Of a stretch of 41,567 bases of DNA, positions 8,125 through 15,178 are shown one piece after another; within the stretch, counting starts at the first letter, position 1; each line of letters opens with the position of its first letter. Made by a program: the position numbers and the translations under genes. Under the pieces are notes generated by a model. That model was given only the letters and a program-made list of their open reading frames with translations. It was not told where the DNA came from and did not search any database. Origin of the DNA: a virus; IMG/VR virus record IMGVR_UViG_3300023443_000076, positions 1 through 41,567 of that record; one strand, 5' to 3'.

Positions 8125-8424
8125 TTATAAATCTAACTCTTTTATTGCTTCGTCAGTCAAACAAATCTCTGCCGACTCATTTTTCCCAATTCCTACGATT
8201 GCAGAATGCCACTCTCCATGCCGCTGTGTTTTTATTGAAGCAGGTTGAAAGCCGTTGCGCTTAATAAGCGCTTTTAACAACTCTATATCGCTATAATCAT
8301 CCAAACCCCTTGGCGAATAACAATCCGGTGAATGGGATGATTGTTTATGCAGTCGGTGGCACAAGTTGCAGCGCCCATCAAGAGTGAATCGAGCTACATT
8401 TTTACAGTCTGTACATTTAATCAT
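8125..8424 (-). CDS. Small zinc-finger-like protein
   Basis: The 99-residue protein starts MIKCTDCKNVARFTLDGRCNLCHRLH, a CxxC-x13-CxxC zinc ribbon followed by an acidic helical C-terminal half. GGAGG precedes the ATG inside a recurrent intergenic linker. No specific function recognised. Confidence 0.55.
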   Translation of the reverse strand: MIKCTDCKNVARFTLDGRCNLCHRLHKQSSHSPDCYSPRGLDDYSDIELLKALIKRNGFQPASIKTQRHGEWHSAIVGIGKNESAEICLTDEAIKELDL

Positions 8425-8448
8425 CGTCCGTTACCTCCAATATTATGA

Positions 8449-8700
8449 TTATAACTTCTCAATAACTTCTTTGTTCCCAGCTAATACTTGTCGTAGGTCG
8501 TTAGCGCAATCTCGATAGGCTGCAGCCATGGTGTTTCCGCTCAGGCCCATTAGCCTGGCCGTTTCTCTCCACATTTTTGCCAGCTCTATCATGTCTTCCA
8601 TAGAACAACCCGGTGAACAGGACGATTTAATAATTGCCACCATCTCTGGTCCAGTGATATTTAATTTCTTTGCCTCTTCAAAAAATTCTTCGCGAGTCAT
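8449..8700 (-). CDS. Hypothetical helical protein
   Basis: The 83-residue protein (MTREEFFEEAKKLNITGPEM...) is helical with two Cys (SSCSPGC). A strong GGAGG site lies 8 bases before the ATG within the repeated linker. No family was recognised. Confidence 0.5.
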   Translation of the reverse strand: MTREEFFEEAKKLNITGPEMVAIIKSSCSPGCSMEDMIELAKMWRETARLMGLSGNTMAAAYRDCANDLRQVLAGNKEVIEKL

Positions 8701-8718
8701 CGCCCGTCACCTCCAACG

Positions 8719-8904
8719 TTATGTGCCAGCAACTATATTGGCCATCTCAAGCAAAATAACCGCTGTTGCCTGCTCTAACTTGCTCGCAAGACTGGCCATC
8801 TTTACGTTTGTTTGTTCTCTGAATAGCATTTGCTCTATATTTTTTGGTGGATAAATCCATTGAAATTCAGCATTTATTTTTACCATTAGCTCTACATCTT
8901 TCAT
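8719..8904 (-). CDS. Hypothetical small protein
   Basis: The 61-residue protein starts at an ATG overlapping the stop of the upstream regulator (ATGA at 8901-8904), so translation is coupled. It reads MKDVELMVKINAEFQWIYPP and has a helical C-terminal half. No family was recognised. Confidence 0.5.
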   Translation of the reverse strand: MKDVELMVKINAEFQWIYPPKNIEQMLFREQTNVKMASLASKLEQATAVILLEMANIVAGT

Positions 8905-9047
8905 AATGACTCCTTCTTATTTATCTTGTCCTGGATAAGATTTCTAATCAGCACAGCAAACGTGTTACCTGTCCTCTTCTTTTCTTCTTCAAGCCATTCC
9001 CGCTGATGGGCCGTAATAGTGATAGGTGCTAATGGTTTTACTGTCAT
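8901..9047 (-). CDS. Ribbon-helix-helix (Arc-like) DNA-binding protein
   Basis: The 48-residue protein shows the ribbon-helix-helix layout: a short strand (KPLAPITI), helix A (AHQREWLEEEKKRTG) and helix B (TFAVLIRNLIQDKINK) joined by GN. Such proteins bind DNA as dimers and often repress their own promoter. It is the first gene of the leftward operon and faces the early rightward operon across a 132-base divergent region, a good place for an autoregulator of both. Confidence 0.65.
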   Translation of the reverse strand: MTVKPLAPITITAHQREWLEEEKKRTGNTFAVLIRNLIQDKINKKESL

Positions 9048-9179
9048 ATCTGCCTCATTATTAATTAGGGATAACTGAATCGTAACGCATTGTTAATATA
9101 AATTCAATAGCTAAATATATTGATTTCATAAGATTTATATATTAATATGAATGCATCACTCGAGAACAGGAATATAGAA
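9048..9179. promoter_or_regulatory. Divergent early promoter region
   Basis: AT-rich DNA between the two early operons. Rightward, TTGATT (9120-9125) and TAATAT (9143-9148) are 17 bases apart. This places transcription start near 9155, downstream of the ATG at 9147, and supports the start at 9180. Dyads that could bind the ribbon-helix-helix protein include TAAC-N5-GTTA at 9083-9095. The leftward promoter is not clear. Confidence 0.55.
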
Positions 9180-9383
9180 ATGGACAGTAAATGCAGGATC
9201 GACGCAGATCTCAACCAGCACCAAGAAGAGCAGGATCAGGGATTTTGTAAAGTATGCGACACATTGCTAACTGAAGAATCATTCCTAGATTTCAGCATCC
9301 CAGTCTGTACTGAATGTGAAGCGGATGGATATTGGACCGGCAATGTCTTTATAGATGCTGGCAATAACGCACATATATTTTAA
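9180..9383 (+). CDS. Small zinc-binding protein, first rightward early gene
   Basis: The 67-residue protein has FCKVCDTLLTEESF followed by PVCTECEADGYW, two CxxC pairs that would hold one zinc. The ATG at 9180 follows ACAGGA; an earlier in-frame ATG at 9147 overlaps the predicted -10 box. Function unknown; first early genes often act on the host. Confidence 0.55.
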   Translation: MDSKCRIDADLNQHQEEQDQGFCKVCDTLLTEESFLDFSIPVCTECEADGYWTGNVFIDAGNNAHIF

Positions 9384-9393
9384 GGAGCAAGAA

Positions 9394-9648
9394 ATGGGAA
9401 TTTATAGAAAAAACAAACGCACAAAGGAAAAAGCATTTAATCATTACACGGCCATATTGAATGAGTTGAAATGGCAACAATTCGGACAATTGATTCAAGA
9501 ATGGAACAGAGGTAGAAAACTCATGCCTGAGTACACTCTTAAATCAGCAGTAGATCGTGTAGAGCGTGAAAACAACATAAAGATATTGCCAGTAGTAATG
9601 GAAGACATTAAAGACTTTATAGCGCTGACATTAGCTAAAGGAGAATAA
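9394..9648 (+). CDS. Hypothetical early protein
   Basis: The 84-residue protein (MGIYRKNKRTKEKAFNHYTA...) has a basic N-terminus and helical body. AAGGAG stands 6 bases before the ATG at 9394. It ends LAKGE, where the last codons double as the ribosome site for the next gene. Confidence 0.5.
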   Translation: MGIYRKNKRTKEKAFNHYTAILNELKWQQFGQLIQEWNRGRKLMPEYTLKSAVDRVERENNIKILPVVMEDIKDFIALTLAKGE

Positions 9649-9651
9649 AAA

Positions 9652-9924
9652 ATGAGTAGCTACGAATTTAAAACAATTATCGGTGAGGACTTGGACGTTA
9701 AGGTTATTTTCGATTATCAGCCGGCAGAGCCAGCAAGCTATCCGCAAGGTGAAAACGGCTATCCTGGCTGTGATGCTGAAATTCAGAATATGTCTGTAAT
9801 GGCTGGAAAATTGGAATGGGGCGGCAAAGAAATCACTGATTGTCTCAACAAAGAATGGCTTGACCGAATTGAAATTGAATGCTTTGAACAAATCGAACTA
9901 TCGTCATATGAGCAAGGAGAATAG
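9652..9924 (+). CDS. Hypothetical early protein
   Basis: The 90-residue acidic protein (MSSYEFKTIIGEDLDVKVIF...) has a beta-strand-like N-terminal half and contains PASYPQGENGYPGCDAEI, typical of small conserved phage proteins of unknown role. It ends SYEQGE, with the GGAGAA serving the next gene. Confidence 0.5.
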   Translation: MSSYEFKTIIGEDLDVKVIFDYQPAEPASYPQGENGYPGCDAEIQNMSVMAGKLEWGGKEITDCLNKEWLDRIEIECFEQIELSSYEQGE

Positions 9925-9926
9925 AA

Positions 9927-10166
9927 ATGACTAAATTAAATTTGTGGGCTTATAAGTGTGTACTTAATGGATATGATTTTGGTGTGACACAGGCTTCATC
10001 AGGAACGGATATGACTCCTAGAGGATGGGTTTTTATTAAAGAACTAGAAGAAGATATTGATAATGAAGATGTAGCTAAAAAAATAGCTGCAGCGGAAAAT
10101 TCTACAAAAGCAGCAAAGCGTGAACTACTAATGAGAGCGCTTAAAGACCTGGAAGATGAGCTATGA
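9927..10166 (+). CDS. Hypothetical early protein
   Basis: The 79-residue protein (MTKLNLWAYKCVLNGYDFG...) has a charged helical C-terminal half. Its stop overlaps the next ATG by four bases. No family was recognised. Confidence 0.45.
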   Translation: MTKLNLWAYKCVLNGYDFGVTQASSGTDMTPRGWVFIKELEEDIDNEDVAKKIAAAENSTKAAKRELLMRALKDLEDEL

Positions 10167-10270
10167 GACATAAAACAGGAGAATTCCTATCTATGCTGGG
10201 GTGCTGTCTTATCGCTTCAGTAGGGACAATAGCCTTTTTAATTCTATTTATTGACAGTTTACCGGAGTAA
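10163..10270 (+). CDS. Single-pass membrane micropeptide
   Basis: A 35-residue peptide with one transmembrane segment (LGCCLIASVGTIAFLILFI). It starts in an ATGA overlap with the previous gene and ends directly before the annealing-protein ATG, so it fills the gap exactly. Role unknown. Confidence 0.5.
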   Translation: MRHKTGEFLSMLGCCLIASVGTIAFLILFIDSLPE

Positions 10271-11068
10271 ATGAATATGAACGATATAGTAAAAAAAGAA
10301 GATATTACTAAAAATGATACATCGGCAATTATTCAGATCATTGACCGGGCTGCAACTGATCCTAATGTTGATATAGATAAAATGGAACGCTTGTTGAATA
10401 TGCAAGAACGCATCTTCGATAAGAACGCGGAAATGGCTTTTAACACCGCTATGTCTGCAGTACAGAAAGAAATGCCTCGCATCCAGCGTGAGTCTGAAAA
10501 CAAACAGACTCGTAGTAAGTATGCCAAACTTGAAGCAATCAACAGGGTTTTAGTGCCAATCTATACAGAATATGGGTTTGCTTTGTCATTTGGCACGGGA
10601 GATACCCAAACCGAAGGCTGGCAGCGTATTACTTGTATCGCCTCTCATGTGAGCGGATTCAGTAAAGATTTCTTTGTTGATTTGCCGATTGATAATGAAG
10701 GGATGCAGGGCAATGCAAACAAAACAAAAATGCACGGCGCTGGTTCCACTATGAGTTATGGTCGCCGTTATTTAACCATCTTAATTTTTAACATTTCCAT
10801 TGCTGATGAAGACAACGATGGAAACATCTCAGCAACTGGCCTTCTTGACAAGATGTTTTCTCATAACACAGTTTTGCGCGATAACTTGCCAACTATTCTG
10901 TGTATCAAAGAAGGCATCAGCTCAGGCGATTTAAGCTCAGCAAAAGAGGCATGGAACGAACTGCCAGAACAAGAGCAAATGGCTTTGTGGGTCGCAACAA
11001 CTAAAGGCGGCATATTCACTACTGACGAACGCAAAACCATTAAGAGCCAAGAATGGAGTGAAGCATAA
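10271..11068 (+). CDS. ERF-family single-strand annealing protein
   Basis: The 265-residue protein promotes strand annealing in phage recombination. Diagnostic features are an N-terminal helical part (MQERIFDKNAEMAFNTAM), YAKLEAINRVLVPIYTEYGF (about residues 80-100) and the signature GAGSTMSYGRRYLT followed by DEDNDGN (about residues 155-185). GGAG stands 5 bases upstream of the ATG. It is grouped with an SSB-like protein, NinB and endonuclease VII, consistent with a recombination-dependent replication module. Confidence 0.9.
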   Translation: MNMNDIVKKEDITKNDTSAIIQIIDRAATDPNVDIDKMERLLNMQERIFDKNAEMAFNTAMSAVQKEMPRIQRESENKQTRSKYAKLEAINRVLVPIYTEYGFALSFGTGDTQTEGWQRITCIASHVSGFSKDFFVDLPIDNEGMQGNANKTKMHGAGSTMSYGRRYLTILIFNISIADEDNDGNISATGLLDKMFSHNTVLRDNLPTILCIKEGISSGDLSSAKEAWNELPEQEQMALWVATTKGGIFTTDERKTIKSQEWSEA

Positions 11069-11124
11069 ACCAATCAATCAAAGAGCTTATGCAAGGCTAG
11101 TTATTAAGTAACGCTAGGAGAGAA

Positions 11125-11334
11125 ATGATGATTATTAAAGAAGGAAGGATACATATTGAAGATGGGAAATTCTTCCTATATGGGTTTCATTTTAAAGGCA
11201 ATAGTAATTTTGATGATATGCGCAAAGACATGATCTCGTACATATATAACATCTTAACAGAGGAGAACTTTGTGCCTATTAACACTGTAAATGTTTCTGA
11301 TGGGTACCAAGAACCAGGAAAGGAGAATAAATAA
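11125..11334 (+). CDS. Hypothetical protein, paralogue 1 of a tandem pair
   Basis: The 69-residue protein shares a scaffold with the next gene: I-x-x-G-x-I-x-I-x-D early, F-x-F-H near residue 22, then K-x-D-x4-Y-x3-N. It ends GKENK with GGAGAATAAATAATG leading into the paralogue. No family was recognised. Confidence 0.5.
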   Translation: MMIIKEGRIHIEDGKFFLYGFHFKGNSNFDDMRKDMISYIYNILTEENFVPINTVNVSDGYQEPGKENK

Positions 11335-11525
11335 TGATTGAGAAAACAGGTCAGATAACAATTAATGATGATGAAGTGTTGGTTAGTGACTTTGTATTTC
11401 ATTATGACGGCTATGGGTCTATGGAATTAATTAAACAGGATTTAAAAGAATATGTTTGCAATCTTATAGATAGTGCTGAAGGTTATGAGGATTTATTCGG
11501 AGTTATTAGTCAGGAGAATAAATAA
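11334..11525 (+). CDS. Hypothetical protein, paralogue 2 of a tandem pair
   Basis: The 63-residue protein (MIEKTGQITINDDEVLV...FVFHYDGYG) is a diverged copy of the preceding gene, with similar length and the same spacing of shared residues. It ends SQENK and reuses the same end-plus-ribosome-site linker, suggesting duplication of a gene together with its linker. Confidence 0.5.
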   Translation: MIEKTGQITINDDEVLVSDFVFHYDGYGSMELIKQDLKEYVCNLIDSAEGYEDLFGVISQENK

Positions 11526-11758
11526 TGTGTGAATGGGAATTACAAGAGGAATCGGATCAACAGCGCTTAGATACGCTAGGCGGTACGTTCTGGCTGTCAA
11601 ATGATATAAAGGATGTATGGACCCTAGTTAAAGTCACAGCAGACGCTGCAGGCCCTAATGAAAGCAAGCCGCTTAGGTTTGCTACAGAGCTACGGGCTAA
11701 AGACTGGGTAAAATATCTGCAGGAAAAACAGACTAAAAGCCCAAGAGTAATCAGTTAA
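11525..11758 (+). CDS. Hypothetical early protein
   Basis: The 77-residue protein (MCEWELQEESDQQRLDTLGG...) starts in the TAATG overlap with the previous gene. It has a central KVTADAAGPNESKP segment and a helical end. No family was recognised. Confidence 0.45.
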   Translation: MCEWELQEESDQQRLDTLGGTFWLSNDIKDVWTLVKVTADAAGPNESKPLRFATELRAKDWVKYLQEKQTKSPRVIS

Positions 11759-11797
11759 TTATTTGATTGAATTCTTAATAGAGAAGGAGAGATAGAG

Positions 11798-12058
11798 ATG
11801 ACACCAAATGACATAGAAATATTAATTCATTGCCATGTATGCCCAGAGCCACATCCGAGAGCAAAGTTCCCAGCAGTTAGTGAAACGCTGAGATCACTAG
11901 AGGTTAATGGGCTGATTGAGCAGAGATTAGGTGACGGATATCACACAACAGAAAGAGGAAAAGCTCATATTGAACAACTCTGTTCTACGCCATGGCCAAC
12001 TCAAGTATGGGTAAATGCTAATGGTGGAATTATCTTAAATTCTGACAAGCCTTTTTAG
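11798..12058 (+). CDS. Winged-helix-like small phage protein
   Basis: The 86-residue protein begins MTPNDIEILIHCHVCPEPHP, then AVSETLRSLEVNGLIEQRL and YHTTERGKAHIEQL. The order helix, recognition-like helix, then a beta wing with TERG resembles small winged-helix proteins widespread in siphophages and podophages near replication genes. DNA binding is inferred. Confidence 0.6.
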   Translation: MTPNDIEILIHCHVCPEPHPRAKFPAVSETLRSLEVNGLIEQRLGDGYHTTERGKAHIEQLCSTPWPTQVWVNANGGIILNSDKPF

Positions 12059-12063
12059 TAGGG

Positions 12064-12092
12064 TTTTATTTTTAGCCATAGTTTTATATAAT
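12064..12092 (+). promoter_or_regulatory. Candidate sigma70 promoter before the replication genes
   Basis: A consensus -10 TATAAT lies at 12087-12092. The -35 (about 12064-12070, TTTTAT/TTTATT) is poor at 16-17 bases spacing. The predicted start falls at the beginning of the structured leader at 12099. Confidence 0.5.
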
Positions 12093-12098
12093 ACTTAT

Positions 12099-12153
12099 GC
12101 GGCGCAAGGGATTGATCCCCCTTGTTCACGCCTACCCCTTTCGGGCAAGCCGC
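12099..12153 (+). ncRNA. Structured leader RNA upstream of replication initiator
   Basis: GCGGC (12099-12103) pairs with GCCGC (12149-12153). It encloses a CAAGGG/CCCTTG hairpin (12105-12110 with 12119-12124) and a CCC-GGG hairpin (about 12136-12145), a compact three-way junction. It is followed by a short leader and the initiator gene at 12195. It could be a cis-regulator of replication or a small RNA. Confidence 0.45.
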
Positions 12154-12194
12154 GTTTCAACCAACTGGAGGGGCACAATTAGAAAGGGAAATCA

Positions 12195-12902
12195 ATGCAT
12201 TATTACAAATTCAATATTGCAGACTGGAGTTTAGGAACCTCTCACCTTACGTTAGAGGAAGAATCTATTTACTTCAGGCTGATCAATCATTATTACGACA
12301 CTGAAAGCCCTATCCCCTTGGAAACCCAGTCGGTTTTCCGTAAGTTACGTTTCGGTTCTTGCTCGGATATTGCCTTATCTATTCTTGATGAATTCTTTAA
12401 AAAAACCGATAAAGGTTTTGTTCATCTTCGTTGTGAAGAAATGTTGAAAGAATATCGCAAAACTGTATCTAAAAATAAGAAGAACGGGGCTAAAGGCGGC
12501 AGACCTAAGAAGGACGCGGCTTTAGAGGAATCCCAAGGTGAACCCAGTGGGTTCCCAGTGGAATCCCAAACGGAACCCAAAGATAACCCTAACCAAGAAC
12601 CATTAACCATTAACCAAGAACCACTATTAAAAGATAAGGCAAAAGCTAAACGCTTTGTGCCACCCACCCAAGAGGAAGCAGGTTTATATTTCCTTGAGCG
12701 TGGCCACCATAGCGCAAGCCAAGAAGCTGAAAAGTTTATTGATTTCTATGAATCGAAAGGCTGGTTAGTTGGCAAGGCAAAAATGAAGGATTGGAAAGCT
12801 GCCATTAGAAACTGGATGAAAAATAACTTCGGAGGCGGGAATGCGAAAAGTTCAGGACGTGATCGGACAAGCACTTACAACATCGCAGACACAGACTGGT
12901 AG
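12195..12902 (+). CDS. DUF1376 (YdaU-type) replication initiation protein
   Basis: The 235-residue protein opens with the DUF1376 signature (MHYYKFNIADWSLGTSHLTL, then EEESIYFRLINHYYDTESPI), found in phage replication proteins that take the place of lambda O. Residues about 90-150 are a Lys/Pro/Glu-rich linker with repeats at the DNA level (see 12527-12623), and the C-terminal part (EKFIDFYESKGW...WKAAIRNWM) is a conserved helicase-loading-type end. It overlaps the next gene by 62 bases, like O and P modules. Confidence 0.85.
   Translation: MHYYKFNIADWSLGTSHLTLEEESIYFRLINHYYDTESPIPLETQSVFRKLRFGSCSDIALSILDEFFKKTDKGFVHLRCEEMLKEYRKTVSKNKKNGAKGGRPKKDAALEESQGEPSGFPVESQTEPKDNPNQEPLTINQEPLLKDKAKAKRFVPPTQEEAGLYFLERGHHSASQEAEKFIDFYESKGWLVGKAKMKDWKAAIRNWMKNNFGGGNAKSSGRDRTSTYNIADTDW
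12527..12623. repeat. Iteron-like repeats inside the initiator gene, candidate origin
   Basis: GGAATCCCAA occurs at 12527-12536 and 12560-12569, and AACCAAGAACCA at 12591-12602 and 12612-12623, with TTAACCATT between. They lie in the linker of the DUF1376 gene, as lambda iterons lie in O. An origin here is an inference from analogy. Confidence 0.4.
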
Positions 12903-13266
12903 CCAGGAAGTCAAACAAGAAGACAAGCAGATTGTTAACATGGTTTATGCCAGATTAAAAACCGTCTTCGGTAATAAATACAATATCGCTTTCCCTACGG
13001 AGAAGGACGAGAGGCTATCAAAGAGGGAGTGGCAGAGGGATATTATCAGTTTCTCCCTAGAAGAGCTTGAGCGAGGTTTCAGGGCGCTTAAATCAAGTGA
13101 TATTGAATGGCCGGACATTAAATCTTTCCTCTCACTCTGCAAAACCGCAGTTAAAGATCCTTCCCATAAATTATTCGCGTTGCCCAAACCTTGTAATATC
13201 AATCGAGAAGAAGGCAAAAAGAGATCAGCAGAATTGATGAAGATGATGAAAGGAGAAGAGGGATGA
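12841..13266 (+). CDS. Lambda P-like helicase loader
   Basis: The 141-residue protein has the P-family pattern VNMVYARLKTVFGNKY, then SKREWQRDIISFSLEELERG and DIEWPDIKSFLSLCK (about residues 35-100), a region that recruits or loads the replicative helicase. GGAGG precedes the ATG, which lies within the initiator gene. It ends MMKGEEG, and the sequence for this end plus its ribosome site recurs after the next gene. Confidence 0.75.
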   Translation: MRKVQDVIGQALTTSQTQTGSQEVKQEDKQIVNMVYARLKTVFGNKYNIAFPTEKDERLSKREWQRDIISFSLEELERGFRALKSSDIEWPDIKSFLSLCKTAVKDPSHKLFALPKPCNINREEGKKRSAELMKMMKGEEG

Positions 13267-13871
13267 AAGTGTTAATAGCATGTGAATATAGCGGGAGAGT
13301 TCGGGACGCATTTATTAAGCGCGGCCATGATGCTATTAGTTGTGATATATTGCCGTCCGATCAGCTTGGGCCGCATTACCAAGGGAGCGTACTAGATATT
13401 TTAAATGATGGCTGGGATTTGATGATCGCTCATCCTCCATGCACAAGGCTCACAAATGCTGGGGTGCGCTGGTTGAAAGCCCCGCCCAAAGGGAAGACGA
13501 TTTCAGGAATGCAGGCCGAGCTTGAAGAAGCTGCAGCGTTTTACATGGCTTTAAGAGATTCTGATATTCCAAAAAAAGCGATAGAGAATCCTGTTATGCA
13601 CTGTTACGCCAGAGAAATTATTAATCCCAGCAAAAGACAGATTGTTCAGCCTTGGTGGTTTGGTGAGAAGGCTTTTAAGGCGACAGGGTTTGAACTTATT
13701 GGGCTTCCCGATTTAACCCCTACAAACAAGCTTTCTCCACCAAAGAAAGATACAGAAGAGCATAAACAGTGGTCTTGGATTCACAGAATGCCGCCCAGCC
13801 CTGACCGATGGAAACTAAGAAGTACAACATTTCAAGGTATAGCAGACGCTATGGCCAACCAATGGGGATAA
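13263..13871 (+). CDS. Short cytosine-C5 methyltransferase-like protein
   Basis: The 202-residue protein has a Rossmann-type start (MKVLIACEYSGRVRDAFIKR), HPPCTRLTNAGVRWL (about residues 57-71, like methyltransferase motif IV with the PC pair) and IENPVMH (about 110, like motif VI). Full-size enzymes carry a target-recognition domain that is absent here, so activity is uncertain. Proteins of this type are common in phage early regions. It starts in an ATGA overlap with the loader and is bracketed by two copies of the linker ATGAAAGGAGAAGAG, suggesting later insertion. Confidence 0.65.
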   Translation: MKVLIACEYSGRVRDAFIKRGHDAISCDILPSDQLGPHYQGSVLDILNDGWDLMIAHPPCTRLTNAGVRWLKAPPKGKTISGMQAELEEAAAFYMALRDSDIPKKAIENPVMHCYAREIINPSKRQIVQPWWFGEKAFKATGFELIGLPDLTPTNKLSPPKKDTEEHKQWSWIHRMPPSPDRWKLRSTTFQGIADAMANQWG

Positions 13872-13887
13872 TGAAAGGAGAAGAGAC

Positions 13888-14103
13888 ATGAGTGAAAAAT
13901 TAGATTCTCATCAAGCGTGGACACTAGGTGAAATGCTTTTAGACGATATCGAATATGTCTTCATGAATCTTGACCATGTTGTTCGATTCAGCACTAGGCC
14001 AGGGTGGGGCAATCACTATCCTTCAGAGCTGGCAAAGGACAGTGTTAAGGAAGCAGATAAAGCAATACTAAAAGCTATGGGAATTAATAAAAGAGAGAAA
14101 TAG
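13888..14103 (+). CDS. Hypothetical protein
   Basis: The 71-residue acidic protein (MSEKLDSHQAWTLGEMLLDD...) uses the second copy of the AAAGGAGAAGAG ribosome site. This suggests it originally followed the helicase loader directly. No family was recognised. Confidence 0.5.
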   Translation: MSEKLDSHQAWTLGEMLLDDIEYVFMNLDHVVRFSTRPGWGNHYPSELAKDSVKEADKAILKAMGINKREK

Positions 14104-14175
14104 TGTAAATAAACCTTGAGATAAGTGAAGCAGTGTGAAATAATCAGTCCATAAATTAATTAACGTGTAAGCAAT

Positions 14176-14349
14176 ATGACGGCATCTAAGAAAGCAAAAG
14201 GAATGGGTATGAAATCTCTGAGAGAGGTATCGATAATTACGGGAGTTTGTGGCCGCACACTGATTAACTGGTATCACAACAAGCCTGATTTATTCCATGC
14301 TGTATGCCTTGGATGCTTACAGATTAAAGAATCTAACAATAATAAATAA
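14176..14349 (+). CDS. Small helix-turn-helix protein
   Basis: The 57-residue protein contains SLREVSIITGVCGRTLINWY (about residues 13-32), a clear helix-turn-helix, followed by HNKPDLFHAVCLGC. Similar small HTH proteins with W-x-x-x-K-P-x-L-F are widespread in phages and are probable transcription factors. The preceding 72 bases hold no recognised gene; no clear ribosome site is seen. Confidence 0.65.
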   Translation: MTASKKAKGMGMKSLREVSIITGVCGRTLINWYHNKPDLFHAVCLGCLQIKESNNNK

Positions 14350-14382
14350 TGTTTTATTACCCGGGGTGACGGGAGAGAAGAC

Positions 14383-14816
14383 ATGAGTGAAGTTGAAACT
14401 GTAGAAGTAGACGGCCTAGAATGCAGAATCATTAAATTCTACGGAGAGAAAAAGGTATTTTATAAAGTTCTCGGCGAATGGAAACGCAGCACAAAATCAG
14501 TCCGTCTTATAGAGGCAGCGTTTAAGGCTAAGAAGCGCGGAAAACTCAAGGCAGCAGCACAGAAAGCTTTGAGTAGAAAGAAATACGAAAGCCGCCAATT
14601 AATAGCATGTAAAGGGACTGGGAAAAAAGTACTAGATGCTCTTGCTAAATCCGATAAGCCATTAACAGCTGCAGAGCTTATGTTTAAGACGCAGCGTACA
14701 AAAAAGCTATTTATGAAGCGAAGGCGCGTCTTGGTCCTGATGTAATCAGAAGAGCTGAATCTCGGATATGTGAAATTAGCGAGCGGCGATGCATGACCTG
14801 GGAGCTGGTAGCATGA
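14383..14816 (+). CDS. Putative DNA-binding protein, probable -1 frameshift at 14700-14706
   Basis: The zero frame gives 120 residues ending at 14745 with an unnatural KKLFMKRRRVLVLM tail. At 14700-14706 the heptamer A AAA AAG stands in the correct register for -1 slippage. The -1 frame then continues for 36 protein-like residues (AIYEAKARLGPDVIRRAE...) to a TGA at 14814-14816 that overlaps the endonuclease ATG at 14813 by four bases, giving 144 residues. The joined region (VLDALAKSDKPLTAAELM, then the slip site) reads as a winged-helix-like domain whose last helices are restored by the shift. Either programmed frameshifting or a one-base error in the A-run explains this. Confidence 0.6.
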
Positions 14817-15178
14817 ACGATACCAAGTGGCAGCTGAAAACTAGAGAAGTCCCAGGATTCCGTAGCAAATTATTGAAGCGCCAGGGTGGCAAATGTGGTT
14901 TATGTTATGAGCCTGTAGACCGCGATCAAGCCTCTCTCGACCACGACCACACTACAGGCCAAGTCCGAGCAGTTTTACACGATTACTGCGACACTATTGA
15001 AGGGCTTATTAACCATGCGATTCGGAGGACTGGGATAGACCGAATAGTGTTTCTTGAAGCGCTAATCAATTACTGGAAACAAGAACACGACAACATGCCA
15101 TTGCATCCAAATCACAAAACCAAGAAATCTCGGAAGCGGTATGAAAAGAGAGTCAAACAGGAGCAGGATCATGTCTAG
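14813..15178 (+). CDS. Endonuclease VII-like recombination endonuclease
   Basis: The 121-residue protein cuts branched DNA or acts as a His-Me finger nuclease. The His-Me finger is visible: CGLCYEP (first zinc pair, about residues 24-27), LDHDHTTGQVRAVLH (catalytic His), then CDTIEGLINHA with one further Cys where two are usual in the family. The basic tail HKTKKSRKRYEKRVK is typical. The ATG overlaps the stop of the frameshifted upstream frame. Confidence 0.8.
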   Translation: MNDTKWQLKTREVPGFRSKLLKRQGGKCGLCYEPVDRDQASLDHDHTTGQVRAVLHDYCDTIEGLINHAIRRTGIDRIVFLEALINYWKQEHDNMPLHPNHKTKKSRKRYEKRVKQEQDHV

